NCBI RefSeq assembly: GCF_002834145.1
Contig: NZ_PHNT01000016.1
Location: 30,634-94,633 of the forward strand
Source: Roseovarius salinarum
GTDB lineage: Bacteria; Pseudomonadota; Alphaproteobacteria; Rhodobacterales; Rhodobacteraceae
DNA length: 64,000 nucleotides
Direction of reading: 5' to 3'
A program made the translations under genes and the position numbers. Shown here in pieces: positions 43,180 to 52,627 of the stretch. The notes below the pieces were generated by a model. That model was not told the DNA's origin and searched no databases. It was given only the letters and a program-made list of their open reading frames with translations. Each line of letters opens with the position of its first letter. The stretch's first letter is position 1.

Positions 43180-43775
43180 AGATCCTGGCGTTTTCCGACG
43201 TTCACCACGACGCGGCCCGTGCGAGGGCGCTGGTCGCGGCGGCGGGCGAGGCCGACCTCGTGATCGGAGCCGGCGATTTCTGCAACATGCGCCGCGGGCT
43301 GGCCGAGGCGATGGCCCGTTTCGAGGGGATCGCGGTGCCCTTCGTGATCGTACCCGGCAACGCCGAGAGCGACGCGGAGCTGCGTGCCGCGGCGCCGTCC
43401 GGGGCCGGGGTGCTGCACGGCACGGGGACGGAGGTCGCCGGCCTGCGGATCTTCGGGCTGGGGTATGGCGTTCCGGTCACCCCCTTCGGCGCGTGGTCGT
43501 GCGACCTGTCGGAAGCGCAGGCAGAGGAAATGCTGTCGCGCTGTGCGGGCGCCGACATCCTCGTAACCCACTCGCCGCCAAAGGGCGTGGCGGACCGGAC
43601 CTCCGGCGGCGAGTCGGTGGGCTCGACCGCCATCCGGGACGCGATCGAGCGGCTGGCGCCCGCGCTGGCCGTGTGCGGTCATGTGCACGACAGCTGGGGC
43701 GAGGAGGGCGTGATCGGGGCCAGCCGGGTGGTCAACCTCGGCCCGCGGCCCAACTGGTTCGAGGTCACGCCGTGA
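43176..43775 (+). CDS. Metallophosphoesterase
   Basis: Calcineurin-like phosphoesterase of 199 residues. The metal-site motifs are FSDVHHD near the start, GAGDFCN, PGNAES, THSPPKG, and GHVHD near the end, giving a full di-metal set. Such small members are cyclic nucleotide or nucleotide diesterases or phosphatases; substrate cannot be read. Starts in the UDG stop and ends in the LysE start. Confidence 0.88.
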   Translation: MKILAFSDVHHDAARARALVAAAGEADLVIGAGDFCNMRRGLAEAMARFEGIAVPFVIVPGNAESDAELRAAAPSGAGVLHGTGTEVAGLRIFGLGYGVPVTPFGAWSCDLSEAQAEEMLSRCAGADILVTHSPPKGVADRTSGGESVGSTAIRDAIERLAPALAVCGHVHDSWGEEGVIGASRVVNLGPRPNWFEVTP

Positions 43776-44395
43776 TCGACCCCGTGCTACTGGCGGCTTT
43801 CGTGCCTGCGGCGCTGCTGCTCAATCTCACGCCGGGCGCCGACATGGTGTTCTGCCTCGGCCAGGGGCTGCGCGCGGGCACGCGCGCCGGCGTGGCGGCC
43901 AGCGCGGGCATCTCGGCGGGGGTGCTGGTGCATGTTGCGCTTGCCGGGCTGGGGCTGGGCGCGGCCGTGGCCGCGGCGCCCTGGCTGTTCGAGGCGATCC
44001 GCTGGGCCGGCGTGGCCTACCTGCTGTGGCTCGCCGTTGGTGCGCTGCGGGTCACTGCTCCCGTGGCGAGGCCAGTTGTCCCGGCGTCCGCCCGGCGCGC
44101 GTTCCGCGACGGGTTCGCCGTGAACCTGATGAACCCCAAGGTGATCCTGTTCGTCCTGGCCTTCGTCCCGCAGTTCGTGGATACGTCCCGGGGGCCGGTG
44201 CTGATCCAGTTCCTGATGCTCGGCGCGGTCATCGCGGTGGGCGGATTCGCGATCAACGCACTTGTGGGCGTCTTCGCCGGCCGTATCGGCGGGTGGATCA
44301 CGCGCTCGAACCGGGTGTCACGGGGGCTGGGCGCGGCGACGGCCGCGATCTTCACCGCGCTCGCCGTTCGGCTGGCGTTTCTGGAAAGGGCATGA
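43772..44395 (+). CDS. LysE-family amino-acid/metabolite exporter
   Basis: Inner-membrane protein of 207 residues with six hydrophobic helices. The LysE family motif NLTPGADMVFCLGQGLRAG (N-terminal) and the NLMNPKVILFVLAFVPQF motif (middle) are both clear. Starts with the GTG at 43772, overlapping the phosphoesterase stop. Substrate unknown. Confidence 0.92.
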   Translation: MIDPVLLAAFVPAALLLNLTPGADMVFCLGQGLRAGTRAGVAASAGISAGVLVHVALAGLGLGAAVAAAPWLFEAIRWAGVAYLLWLAVGALRVTAPVARPVVPASARRAFRDGFAVNLMNPKVILFVLAFVPQFVDTSRGPVLIQFLMLGAVIAVGGFAINALVGVFAGRIGGWITRSNRVSRGLGAATAAIFTALAVRLAFLERA

Positions 44396-44401
44396 GGTGG
44401 C

Positions 44402-44944
44402 ATGAGTTCGATGGACGAGAGCAAGGATTTCATCCCCGTGCGCTTCGCGGTACTGACCGTGAGCGACACGCGCCACGTGGAGCAGGACCGCTCCGGCGAG
44501 GTGCTGGTCGGCCGGATCGAGGCGGCGGGCCACGCCGTTGCCGACCGGATGATCGTGCGCGACGAGCGTGACCAGATCACCGACCAGCTGCGCGAATGGA
44601 TCGGGCGCGACGACGTGGACGTGGTGATCTCTACCGGCGGCACGGGGCTGACCGGGCGGGACGTGACCGTCGAGGCCCACCGAGAGGTCTACGAAAAGGA
44701 AATCGACGCGTTCGGCACGGTTTTCACCATGGTATCGTTCGGCAAGATCGGCACCAGCGCCGTTCAGTCCCGCGCCACCGGGGGCGTGGCCGACGGCACG
44801 TACCTGTTCGCGTTGCCCGGCAGCCCCGGCGCCTGCAAGGATGCATGGGACGAGATCCTGGAACTGCAGTTCGACTACCGCCACCGCCCCTGCAATTTCG
44901 TCGAGATCCTGCCGCGGCTGGACGAGGCGCAACGGCGCAAGTGA
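44402..44944 (+). CDS. moaB: Molybdenum cofactor biosynthesis protein MoaB
   Basis: MoaB/Mog-fold protein of 180 residues, thought to act in adenylylation of molybdopterin. The motif STGGTGLTGRD, the preceding SDTRHVEQDRSGE and the LPGSPGACKDAW end identify it. It is 6 nt after the LysE gene in a four-gene operon, away from the main molybdenum cluster at 57-61 kb. Confidence 0.93.
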   Translation: MSSMDESKDFIPVRFAVLTVSDTRHVEQDRSGEVLVGRIEAAGHAVADRMIVRDERDQITDQLREWIGRDDVDVVISTGGTGLTGRDVTVEAHREVYEKEIDAFGTVFTMVSFGKIGTSAVQSRATGGVADGTYLFALPGSPGACKDAWDEILELQFDYRHRPCNFVEILPRLDEAQRRK

Positions 44945-45038
44945 CGCAGGCGGCCGCGGCGGGCGGCGCTTGGCATTTGCCGTTCAGGCCTTAAGTTGAA
45001 CCATTGGGCCGTCGCGGCATCATGTCGGGTACTCAACC

Positions 45039-46508
45039 ATGCGGTTTCTGCGCCACAGCCTGGTCGGCTTGTTCCTGCTGTCGCTGACAGCCGGCCTTCT
45101 GGTCTATGCCGGTCATCTCGTCACGCAGGCGGTGCAGGACAGCATGTCGCGCGAGCCTCCGGCGAGGGAACGCCGGGAACGTGTTTTTGCCGTGAACGTC
45201 GAGACGGCGCAGGAAAGGACCGTCACGCCCGTGTTGTCCGCGTTCGGCGAGATCCGCAGCCGCCGAACGCTCGAGATCCGGGCGCGCGTCGGCGGCGCGC
45301 TCGTGGAACTGGCCCGGGGATTCGAGGACGGCGGGGAGGTATCGAAAGGGCAGCTGCTGGCGCGCGTCGACCCGGCGGATGCCAAGGCCGCGCTCGACCG
45401 GGCCCGGACGGACCTGATGGATGCGCGTGCCGAGACACGCGAGGCGGAACGCGCGCTCGAGTTGGCGAAGGACGAACTGGCCGCCGCGCGCGACCAGCAG
45501 GATCTGCGCGAGCGCGCCTACAAGCGACAGAAGGATCTGCAGGATCGGGGTGTGGGCACGCAGGCCAGCGTGGAAACCGCCGAGCTGGCCGCGGCGCAGG
45601 CGCGGCAGGCGGTGCTGTCGCGGCGCCAGGCGGTGGCGCAGGCCGAGGCGCGCGTGGACCAGGCCGAGACGCGGCTCGCCCGTGCCCGGATCGACGTGGC
45701 CGAGGCCGAGCGCCGGCTGGCCGATACCCGCATCACCGCCGGGTTCGACGGAACGCTGAGCGATGTCTCGGTGGTCGAGGGCGGGCTTGTTTCCCCGAAC
45801 GAACGCCTGGGCCGCCTGGTCGACCCCGATGCGCTGGAGGTTGCGTTCCGGGTCTCCACGGGGCGCTACGCGCGGCTGCTCGGCGACGACGGAACGCTCA
45901 TCGATGCGCCGGTGACGGTCACGCTGGATGTCGACGGCGTCGAGCTGGTCGCGCGCGGCACCCTGAGCCGCGACAGCGCCGCGGTCGGCGAAGGGCAGAC
46001 CGGCCGGCGCCTTTATGCCCGCCTGGACCGCGCGCCGGGCTTCAAGCCGGGCGATTTCGTGAAGGTCGAGATAGATGAGCCCGAGCTTTCAAACGTGGTA
46101 AGGCTGCCGTCATCCGCTCTCGGCCCGGACGGGGACGTGCTCGTGCTGGGCAGCGAGAACCGGCTGGAGTCGGTGCAGGTGGAGCTCTTGCGAAGGCAAG
46201 GCGACGATATCCTCGTGCGCGCGACGGCACTGGACGGGCGCGAGGTTGTCACGAAACGCTCGCCCCTGCTTGGCGCGGGCGTCAAGGTGCGCCCGCTGCG
46301 GCAGGACCACGGGGCGGCGCGTGCGCGCGAGGGCGGTGAAGCAGCCATGCTGGACCTGAGTGCGGAGCGACGCGCGCGACTGGTCGATTTCATCCGCCGC
46401 AGCCCGGAGATGCCGGAGGACGTGAAGGCGCGCCTTCTGGCACAACTCGAACAGCGACGGGTGCCCGCGCGGATGGTCCGGCGGCTGGAAGGCCGGATGG
46501 GGGGCTAG
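45039..46508 (+). CDS. RND efflux periplasmic adaptor (HlyD/AcrA type)
   Basis: Membrane-fusion protein of 489 residues linking an RND pump to an outer-membrane channel. An N-terminal helix (about 8-28) anchors it; a barrel-sandwich/lipoyl domain starts near 65 (GEIRSRRTLEIRARVGG), a long helical hairpin spans about 108-235, and beta domains follow. It is about 100 residues longer than AcrA-type proteins because of a C-terminal extension (from about 425) with a helical SAERRARLVDFIRR and EDVKARLLAQLEQR region. The permease follows 3 nt later, so they form one operon. Confidence 0.92.
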   Translation: MRFLRHSLVGLFLLSLTAGLLVYAGHLVTQAVQDSMSREPPARERRERVFAVNVETAQERTVTPVLSAFGEIRSRRTLEIRARVGGALVELARGFEDGGEVSKGQLLARVDPADAKAALDRARTDLMDARAETREAERALELAKDELAAARDQQDLRERAYKRQKDLQDRGVGTQASVETAELAAAQARQAVLSRRQAVAQAEARVDQAETRLARARIDVAEAERRLADTRITAGFDGTLSDVSVVEGGLVSPNERLGRLVDPDALEVAFRVSTGRYARLLGDDGTLIDAPVTVTLDVDGVELVARGTLSRDSAAVGEGQTGRRLYARLDRAPGFKPGDFVKVEIDEPELSNVVRLPSSALGPDGDVLVLGSENRLESVQVELLRRQGDDILVRATALDGREVVTKRSPLLGAGVKVRPLRQDHGAARAREGGEAAMLDLSAERRARLVDFIRRSPEMPEDVKARLLAQLEQRRVPARMVRRLEGRMGG

Positions 46509-46511
46509 GGC

Positions 46512-49500
46512 ATGGTCCGCCGCATCCCCGGCGCCGCGGGCGGCGTGCTGTCCTATTTCACGCGGCACCGCACCGCTGCGAACCTTTTGCTGCTGGTTCT
46601 CATAATTCTCGGGCTGGCGGCGATGCCGCGGATGCGGGCCCAGTTCTTTCCCGATGTCGTCGTCGACAGCGTGACCGTCTCGATCGCGTGGCAGGGGGCG
46701 GGGCCCCAGGACGTGGACCGCGCCATCGTGCAGGTGCTCGACCCCGCGCTCATGGCCGTCGAGGGCGTTGAAACCTCCTCGGCCACCAGCCGCGAGGGCC
46801 TGGCCCGCATCCGGCTGGAGTTCGAACCGGGCTGGGACATGGCGCGCGCCGCGGCCGACGTGCGCTCGGCCGTGGACGGGGTGACGACCCTGCCCGCGGC
46901 CGCGGAGGAGCCGGAAGTGCGCCGTGGCACCTGGTACGACCGCGTCACCGACGTGGTGATCACCGGCCCCGTGGAGACCCGCCAACTGGGCCTGTATGCC
47001 GATGAACTGGTGCAGCGGCTGTTCGAGGCCGGCGTGACGCGCACCACGATCCGCGGTGTCGCCGCGCCGCAGACCATCGTCGAGGTGCCGGTGATCAACC
47101 TCATGGCCCACGACGTGACCATGGCGGAGATCGCGCAGGCCGTCGGTGCCGAGGTCGAGTCGGATCCCGCCGGCGACGTCGAGGGCGCCAACGCCCGCGT
47201 GCGCACCGGCATCGAGAAGCGCGCGCCGGAGACGATCGAGGGGATCGTGCTGCGCTCGCGTCCCGACGGGTCCAAGTTGACCGTGGGCGATGTCGCGCGG
47301 GTCAGGGTCGAGGGGATCACGCGCGACCGGAGCTACTTTGTCGGAGACGAGCCGGCGATGGCGATCCGCGTGAACCGTTCGGCGCGCGGCGACGCCATCG
47401 AGATACAAGAAAAGGTGGAGGAGATCGCCGAGGAGATGGTCCGCACGCTGCCCGAGGGCGTTGGCATCGAGCTGATCCGCACGCGTGCCGACTACATCTC
47501 CGGCCGGCTCGACATCCTCAAGAACAACGGGCTGACAGGGCTGGCGCTGGTCGTGGGGCTGTTGTTCCTGTTCCTCAATGTCCGCACGGCCTTCTGGGTG
47601 GCGGCCGGGATCCCCGTCGCGATGACGGCGGCCATCGCGCTGATGTACGCGGCCGGGCTGACCATCAACATGGTGTCACTGTTCGCGTTGATCATCACGC
47701 TTGGCATCGTGGTGGACGATGCCATCGTCGTGGGCGAACATGCCGACGCCCGCGCCCGGAACCTGGGCGAAGGGCCGGTCACGGCCGCCGAGAATGCCGC
47801 GCGGCGCATGGCACTGCCGGTGTTCTCGGCCACGCTGACGACGCTGATCGCGTTTTTCGGGCTGGTGGCCATCGGCGGGCGGTTCGGCGACCTGATTGCC
47901 GATATCCCGTTCACCGTCATCGTCGTGCTCGCCGCGTCGCTGGTCGAATGCTTCCTGATCCTGCCCAACCACATGTCCCACGCGCTGCGGCACACCGGCA
48001 AGCGCCACTGGTACGACTTTCCGAGCCGCGTGGTGAACCGCGGCTTCGTCTGGCTGCGCGAACGCGCGTTCCGTCCGGCCATGGGGTGGGTCGTGCGGGC
48101 GCGCTACCCGGTGCTGGCGGGCACGGTGCTGCTGTTGTCCAGCCAGGCGGCGCTGTTCGTGAGCGGCGAGGTCACGTGGCGCTTCTTCAACGCCCCCGAA
48201 CGCGGCAGCGTCAGCGGCAATTTCGCCATGGCGCCCGGCGCCACGCGCGCCGACAGCCTGGAGATGATGCGCGAGATGCAGCGCGCGACCGAGGCGCTGG
48301 GCGCGGAATACGAGGCGCGGCACGGGCGGAACCCGCTGAAATACGTGATGGCCCAGGTGGGCGGCAACGCCGGCCGCGGCCTGGCGGGAACGGAGACGAA
48401 GGACGCCGATCTTCTGGGCGGCATCTCGATCGAGCTGATCGACGCGGATCTGCGTCCCTATTCCAGTTTCGCCTTCGTGGCCGAATTGCAGGAGCGCGTC
48501 GAGCGCCACCCGCTGGCCGAGGAGGTCAGCTTTCGGGGTCATCGTTCGGGTCCCGGCGGCGACGCGCTGGCGGTGGAGTTCTTCGGCGCCGACGCGCAAA
48601 CGCTGAAGGCCGCGGCCGAGGCGCTGAAGGCGGCCCTGGGGCGGTTTCCCGAGGTGTCTGCCCTGCAGGACGACCTGACCTACGACAAGCAGGAACTCGT
48701 GCTCGAACTGACCGCCAAGGGCCGCGCCCTGGGATTCACGACCGACGGCCTGGGGCGGGTGGTGCGCCACCGTCTGAACGGAATCGAGGCGGCGACCTAT
48801 CCGCTGGGCCCGCGCAGCGCCGAGGTGCGCGTCGAGCTTCCCGAGGGTGCGCTGACCGCCGATTTCCTGCGGGGCAGCATGATGCGCACGCCCGACGGCG
48901 CATACGTGCCTTTGGCCGACATCGTGCGGGTGTCAGAGCGCCGGGGTTTCGCCACGGTGCGGCGTGAAAACGGCGTCGCGGTCGTCAGCGTGACCGGGGA
49001 TATCTCCGAGGATGATCCCGCACGGGCTGCAACGATCACCGAGACGCTGCAGGACGACATCCTTCCGCGCATCGCGGGCGAACAGCAGGTCGAGTGGCGG
49101 ATGTCCGGGCTGGCCGAGCAGGAGCGCGACTTCCTGTCGGACGCGCGAACCGGTCTGATCCTGACGCTGGCGGGCATCTACCTCGTTCTGGCCTGGGTGT
49201 TCTCCAGCTGGACCCGCCCGCTGGTCGTGATGGCGATCATTCCGTTCGGACTGGTCGGGACGATCTGGGGGCACTACCTCTGGGGCGTGCCGTTGAGCAT
49301 GTTCACCGTCGTCGGCCTGCTCGGCATGACCGGGATCATCATCAACGATTCCATCGTTCTGGTCACCACCATCGACGAACACGCGGCCCGGCGCGGACTG
49401 CTCCCGGCAATCGTGGAAGGGGCCGTCGACCGGCTGCGGCCCGTTCTTCTGACGACCATGACCACGGTGCTCGGGCTGACGCCGCTGCTTTACGAGGGCT

Positions 49501-49910
49501 CCAGCCAGGCCGAGTTCCTCAAGCCCACGGTGATCACGCTGGTTTACGGGTTGGGCTTCGGAATGTTCCTGGTGCTGCTGGTCGTGCCCGCGCTCATCGC
49601 CGTGCAGCACGATCTGTCGCGCCAATGGACGGCGGCGCGCCGCGGGATGCGGTTCCGTGCCATCGGGGTGCGCGCGGCCCTTCTCTCGGGCGGCGTGGCC
49701 ATCCTGGCGTGGCTGGGTGCGACACTGGTGCCGGTGCTGGTCACCGGCGGGCTGCCCGCGCCGCTGACGCGGCTGTGGCCGGCCCTGGCCGAAGCACCGG
49801 CGCCGATGGCGGCACTGGCTGTCTTCGCGGCGGGCGCGGCGGCGATCTGCCTGGTGCTCTACCTCGGCGTCGGTTCGATACTTGCGGTCCGGCGGCGCCG
49901 TGTGGGCTAG
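46512..49910 (+). CDS. RND efflux transporter permease
   Basis: Inner-membrane pump of 1132 residues in the AcrB/MMPL-like HAE superfamily, energised by proton flow. It has one N-terminal helix (about 22-40), a large periplasmic domain, helices at 340-500, another periplasmic domain, and a final helix cluster at 880-1115. The proton-relay acidic residues are in LGIVVDDAIVVGEHADAR near residue 400, and IIINDSIVLV sits near 945 in the second repeat. Substrates unknown. The stop overlaps the stop of the convergent DsbD-like gene. Confidence 0.93.
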   Translation: MVRRIPGAAGGVLSYFTRHRTAANLLLLVLIILGLAAMPRMRAQFFPDVVVDSVTVSIAWQGAGPQDVDRAIVQVLDPALMAVEGVETSSATSREGLARIRLEFEPGWDMARAAADVRSAVDGVTTLPAAAEEPEVRRGTWYDRVTDVVITGPVETRQLGLYADELVQRLFEAGVTRTTIRGVAAPQTIVEVPVINLMAHDVTMAEIAQAVGAEVESDPAGDVEGANARVRTGIEKRAPETIEGIVLRSRPDGSKLTVGDVARVRVEGITRDRSYFVGDEPAMAIRVNRSARGDAIEIQEKVEEIAEEMVRTLPEGVGIELIRTRADYISGRLDILKNNGLTGLALVVGLLFLFLNVRTAFWVAAGIPVAMTAAIALMYAAGLTINMVSLFALIITLGIVVDDAIVVGEHADARARNLGEGPVTAAENAARRMALPVFSATLTTLIAFFGLVAIGGRFGDLIADIPFTVIVVLAASLVECFLILPNHMSHALRHTGKRHWYDFPSRVVNRGFVWLRERAFRPAMGWVVRARYPVLAGTVLLLSSQAALFVSGEVTWRFFNAPERGSVSGNFAMAPGATRADSLEMMREMQRATEALGAEYEARHGRNPLKYVMAQVGGNAGRGLAGTETKDADLLGGISIELIDADLRPYSSFAFVAELQERVERHPLAEEVSFRGHRSGPGGDALAVEFFGADAQTLKAAAEALKAALGRFPEVSALQDDLTYDKQELVLELTAKGRALGFTTDGLGRVVRHRLNGIEAATYPLGPRSAEVRVELPEGALTADFLRGSMMRTPDGAYVPLADIVRVSERRGFATVRRENGVAVVSVTGDISEDDPARAATITETLQDDILPRIAGEQQVEWRMSGLAEQERDFLSDARTGLILTLAGIYLVLAWVFSSWTRPLVVMAIIPFGLVGTIWGHYLWGVPLSMFTVVGLLGMTGIIINDSIVLVTTIDEHAARRGLLPAIVEGAVDRLRPVLLTTMTTVLGLTPLLYEGSSQAEFLKPTVITLVYGLGFGMFLVLLVVPALIAVQHDLSRQWTAARRGMRFRAIGVRAALLSGGVAILAWLGATLVPVLVTGGLPAPLTRLWPALAEAPAPMAALAVFAAGAAAICLVLYLGVGSILAVRRRRVG

Positions 49911-50716
49911 GGGGCGGGGCAGCCGCGGATATCGACGGCGCGGCCGTGGCCCAGGACGGTGATCCGCAGGCCCGAGCGGTTCACACCGAATGCCCGGCCG
50001 TCGACATGCGCCATTTCGGTTTCCGCGACCAGCCATTCGCCCTTGCGCTCGACCCGGGGCTGCGCCAGCCAGACGTCTGGGTCGTCGGCCTCCACGATGA
50101 CCATTTCGCGTCCGCCCACCGGCGGCATGCGGATCTCGGCGCGCAGGCCGAGCCCATCGTCGCGCGGACTCAGGCGGCAGCGCACTTGCCCGACGCCGGC
50201 TTCGTCCGCCGAAAGCGGTTGGCTGGCCAGCGCGGCGACGATCCGCGGGTCGCGGTCGGCGGCATCTGCCGGCAGCCTGGCCGAAACGTGCAGGCTGACC
50301 GGGACGCAGACCTCCTTGCACACGCCAATGTCGAGCTTGCCCGACAACGCGATCGGACGGTCGGGATCGTCCGGCGAAAGCGTCAGTGGCAGCGTCACCT
50401 GCTCGGTGAACCCGATGGTGCGCACGCCGCTTTGCATGATGACCTCCGGCGCGGGCCAGGTGATCGCCGAATCGCGAAGATTGCTTGAAGCGCCCCAGTC
50501 GAACCGCGGGGGGATGCCCGCATCGCCGGGCGCGCGCCAATAGGTTTTCCAGCCGTCGTGCAGCGTGAACTGCAACGCCGCGACGTGCCGGCCGTCGGAC
50601 TGGCGCCAGCCGGTGAGAATGCGCGCGTCGATCATGTCGTCGGGGCCGACGGCCCGTGCCGGGATCGCGGCCAGAACGGTGAGGACGAAGATAAGGCGAT
50701 GAACAAGGGCTGTCAT
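49907..50716 (-). CDS. Periplasmic DsbD N-terminal-domain-like protein
   Basis: Secreted protein of 269 residues. A signal peptide (about 1-22, ARA) precedes a DsbD-like immunoglobulin-fold domain ([20 protein letters not shown]) with the [10 protein letters not shown] cysteine pair, as in DsbD-alpha/ScsB. There is no transmembrane or thioredoxin domain, so it works as a stand-alone acceptor of electrons from DsbD/CcdA or a related reductase. The ATG at 50716 begins the signal peptide; a start at 50734 would add six residues. It is convergent with the RND permease (4-nt overlap). Confidence 0.83.
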   Translation of the reverse strand: MTALVHRLIFVLTVLAAIPARAVGPDDMIDARILTGWRQSDGRHVAALQFTLHDGWKTYWRAPGDAGIPPRFDWGASSNLRDSAITWPAPEVIMQSGVRTIGFTEQVTLPLTLSPDDPDRPIALSGKLDIGVCKEVCVPVSLHVSARLPADAADRDPRIVAALASQPLSADEAGVGQVRCRLSPRDDGLGLRAEIRMPPVGGREMVIVEADDPDVWLAQPRVERKGEWLVAETEMAHVDGRAFGVNRSGLRITVLGHGRAVDIRGCPAP

Positions 50717-50871
50717 GGTATCGACATGGCCCATCCTGCCGCGATTGCCAACTCACATTCGGGCGAGGACGGAGTCGCGGCACACGTCTCAGGATGCTTG
50801 CGCCGGGCCGCTGCCCACCCCATGTTGGCCATGAGGCGACGGCCGAGACGCCGAGAACGGGAGCCAGACGC

Positions 50872-51438
50872 GTGAGCCATGACATCGACCTGACCGGAAA
50901 GCTGCTGATCGCGATGCCGGGGATGGGCGATCCGCGATTCGAACACTCTGTCGTGTTCGTGTGCGCGCATTCCGACGAGGGGGCGATGGGGCTGATCGTC
51001 AACAAGCCGACGGGTGATCTTCAGCTGCGTGAATTGCTCGAACAGCTGTCGATCGACGCGGGCGCGCAGACGCCCGAGATGGCGGTGCACCTTGGCGGGC
51101 CCGTCGAGCATGGCCGCGGCTTCGTCCTGCACGAGCGCGGCTATGAATCCTCGATCTCGACACTGGAGGTGGACGCGGATTTCGCGATGACCGCGACGCT
51201 CGACATTCTCGAGGATATCGCCGCCGGGCGCGGACCGTGGCGCGCGATCATGGCGCTGGGCTATGCCGGCTGGGGGCCGGGGCAACTCGAGGCCGAACTC
51301 GCGCAGAACGGCTGGCTCACCTGTGAGGCCGACAAGCGGCTGGTCTTCGACACCCCCGACGGCGAGAAATGGGAAGCTGCGCTCAAGACTCTGGGAATCA
51401 GCGCCCTGACGCTTTCGGCAGACGCCGGACACGCCTGA
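50872..51438 (+). CDS. YqgE/AlgH family (UPF0301) protein
   Basis: Cytoplasmic protein of 188 residues with the family pattern [23 protein letters not shown] near the N-terminus, [10 protein letters not shown], and the AWGPGQLE-like [16 protein letters not shown] block. The AlgH family has been linked to alginate regulation but its molecular role is unclear. The GTG at 50872 (VSHDIDLTG) has a GGGAGCCAGACGC stretch in front. Confidence 0.9.
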   Translation: MSHDIDLTGKLLIAMPGMGDPRFEHSVVFVCAHSDEGAMGLIVNKPTGDLQLRELLEQLSIDAGAQTPEMAVHLGGPVEHGRGFVLHERGYESSISTLEVDADFAMTATLDILEDIAAGRGPWRAIMALGYAGWGPGQLEAELAQNGWLTCEADKRLVFDTPDGEKWEAALKTLGISALTLSADAGHA

Positions 51439-51547
51439 GCGATACGCGCTGTTGCGCGCGCCGCCTGCCTTGTCCGGGGCCGGTGGCCGCATCGTCCGGC
51501 CTTGGTTGCCCACAGGATCGACCCTACGGCCGGGGCGCGCCCCGGAA

Positions 51548-52495
51548 TCAGGGCCGGGGTGCGGCGGCGCGGCGCAGCCGGTCGTTGATTGCCCGGCCCA
51601 GTCCGGTATCGGGGATCGGCGAGACCGCGATGGCGGTGGCCCCCTGCGCGTCCAGCCTGTGAAGGTGGCCGAAAAGATTGGCTGCGGCCTCTGAAAGGTC
51701 GCCTGCACGCGACAGGTTGAGGTCGCATTGCACGTCGCCGAATCCCAGCATGCGTTCGCGAGGCCCGGCCGCTTCGGCGTTCAGTCGAAGGGTGGCCCCC
51801 GGCGCGTAGTGCGAGGCCATCTGCCCCGGCGCGGTCAGCGACCCGCCCTCGTCCTGCCGCGGGAGTGGCTGGCCGAGGGCGGCCTCGATCACCTCGGCGG
51901 GCAGGCCGCCCGGCCGCAACAAGACCGGTGTGTCCCAAAGGCCGACGATCGTCGATTCGATGCCCACCGGGCAGCGGCCGCCGTCGATCACGGCGTCGAT
52001 ACGGTCCCCCAGCCCGGCGAGGACGTGCCCGGCCGTGGTGGGGCTGATGCGGCCGGCCGGGTTCGCCGATGGCGCGGCGACGGGTCCGCCGAAGGCGTGC
52101 AAGAGCGATTGTGCCACCGGATGAGCGGGGACGCGGACGGCGAGGGTGTCGCGCCCTGCGGTGACCAGCGGCGAGATCCCGGCGCTTGCGCGCAGGGGCA
52201 GGACCAGCGTCAGCGGTCCGGGCCAGAACGCGCGCGCCAGGACCTCGGCCTCGTGCGGCCACGCCACGAAGCGTTGCGCGGTCCCGATGCTGTCGACATG
52301 CGCGATCAGCGGGTTGAACCGCGGCCTTTGCTTGGCCTCGAAGATCCCGGCCACCGCACGACCCTGCCGCGCATCCGCGCCGAGGCCGTAGACGGTTTCG
52401 GTCGGGAAGGCCACGCAACCGCCGTCACGCAGGATCGCGGCGGCGCGGGCATAGCCGCTGCAATCGGGAAGAAGGATTTCGGCGGTGGACGGCAT
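51548..52495 (-). CDS. Threonylcarbamoyl-AMP synthase (Sua5 type)
   Basis: Enzyme of 315 residues that makes threonylcarbamoyl-AMP for the t6A37 tRNA modification. The N-terminal YrdC domain (about 10-200) has FPTETVYGLGADA and the KQRPRFNPL segment; the C-terminal Sua5 domain makes it the longer Sua5 form. The start MPSTAEILLPDC is preceded by no strong ribosome site. It stands alone on the minus strand between yqgE and the acyl-CoA dehydrogenase. Confidence 0.93.
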   Translation of the reverse strand: MPSTAEILLPDCSGYARAAAILRDGGCVAFPTETVYGLGADARQGRAVAGIFEAKQRPRFNPLIAHVDSIGTAQRFVAWPHEAEVLARAFWPGPLTLVLPLRASAGISPLVTAGRDTLAVRVPAHPVAQSLLHAFGGPVAAPSANPAGRISPTTAGHVLAGLGDRIDAVIDGGRCPVGIESTIVGLWDTPVLLRPGGLPAEVIEAALGQPLPRQDEGGSLTAPGQMASHYAPGATLRLNAEAAGPRERMLGFGDVQCDLNLSRAGDLSEAAANLFGHLHRLDAQGATAIAVSPIPDTGLGRAINDRLRRAAAPRP

Positions 52496-52627
52496 GGCGG
52501 GGTCTGACGTGGCGTTCGGGTTGATGAAACGGGCGCGCGGGTTACGCTAGCCCTGAGGATGCCCTCGCATACAGGGCGGGGTGGCGGATGCCAATATGCC
52601 GCCTTTGGCCAAGATCGGGAGGTCAGG

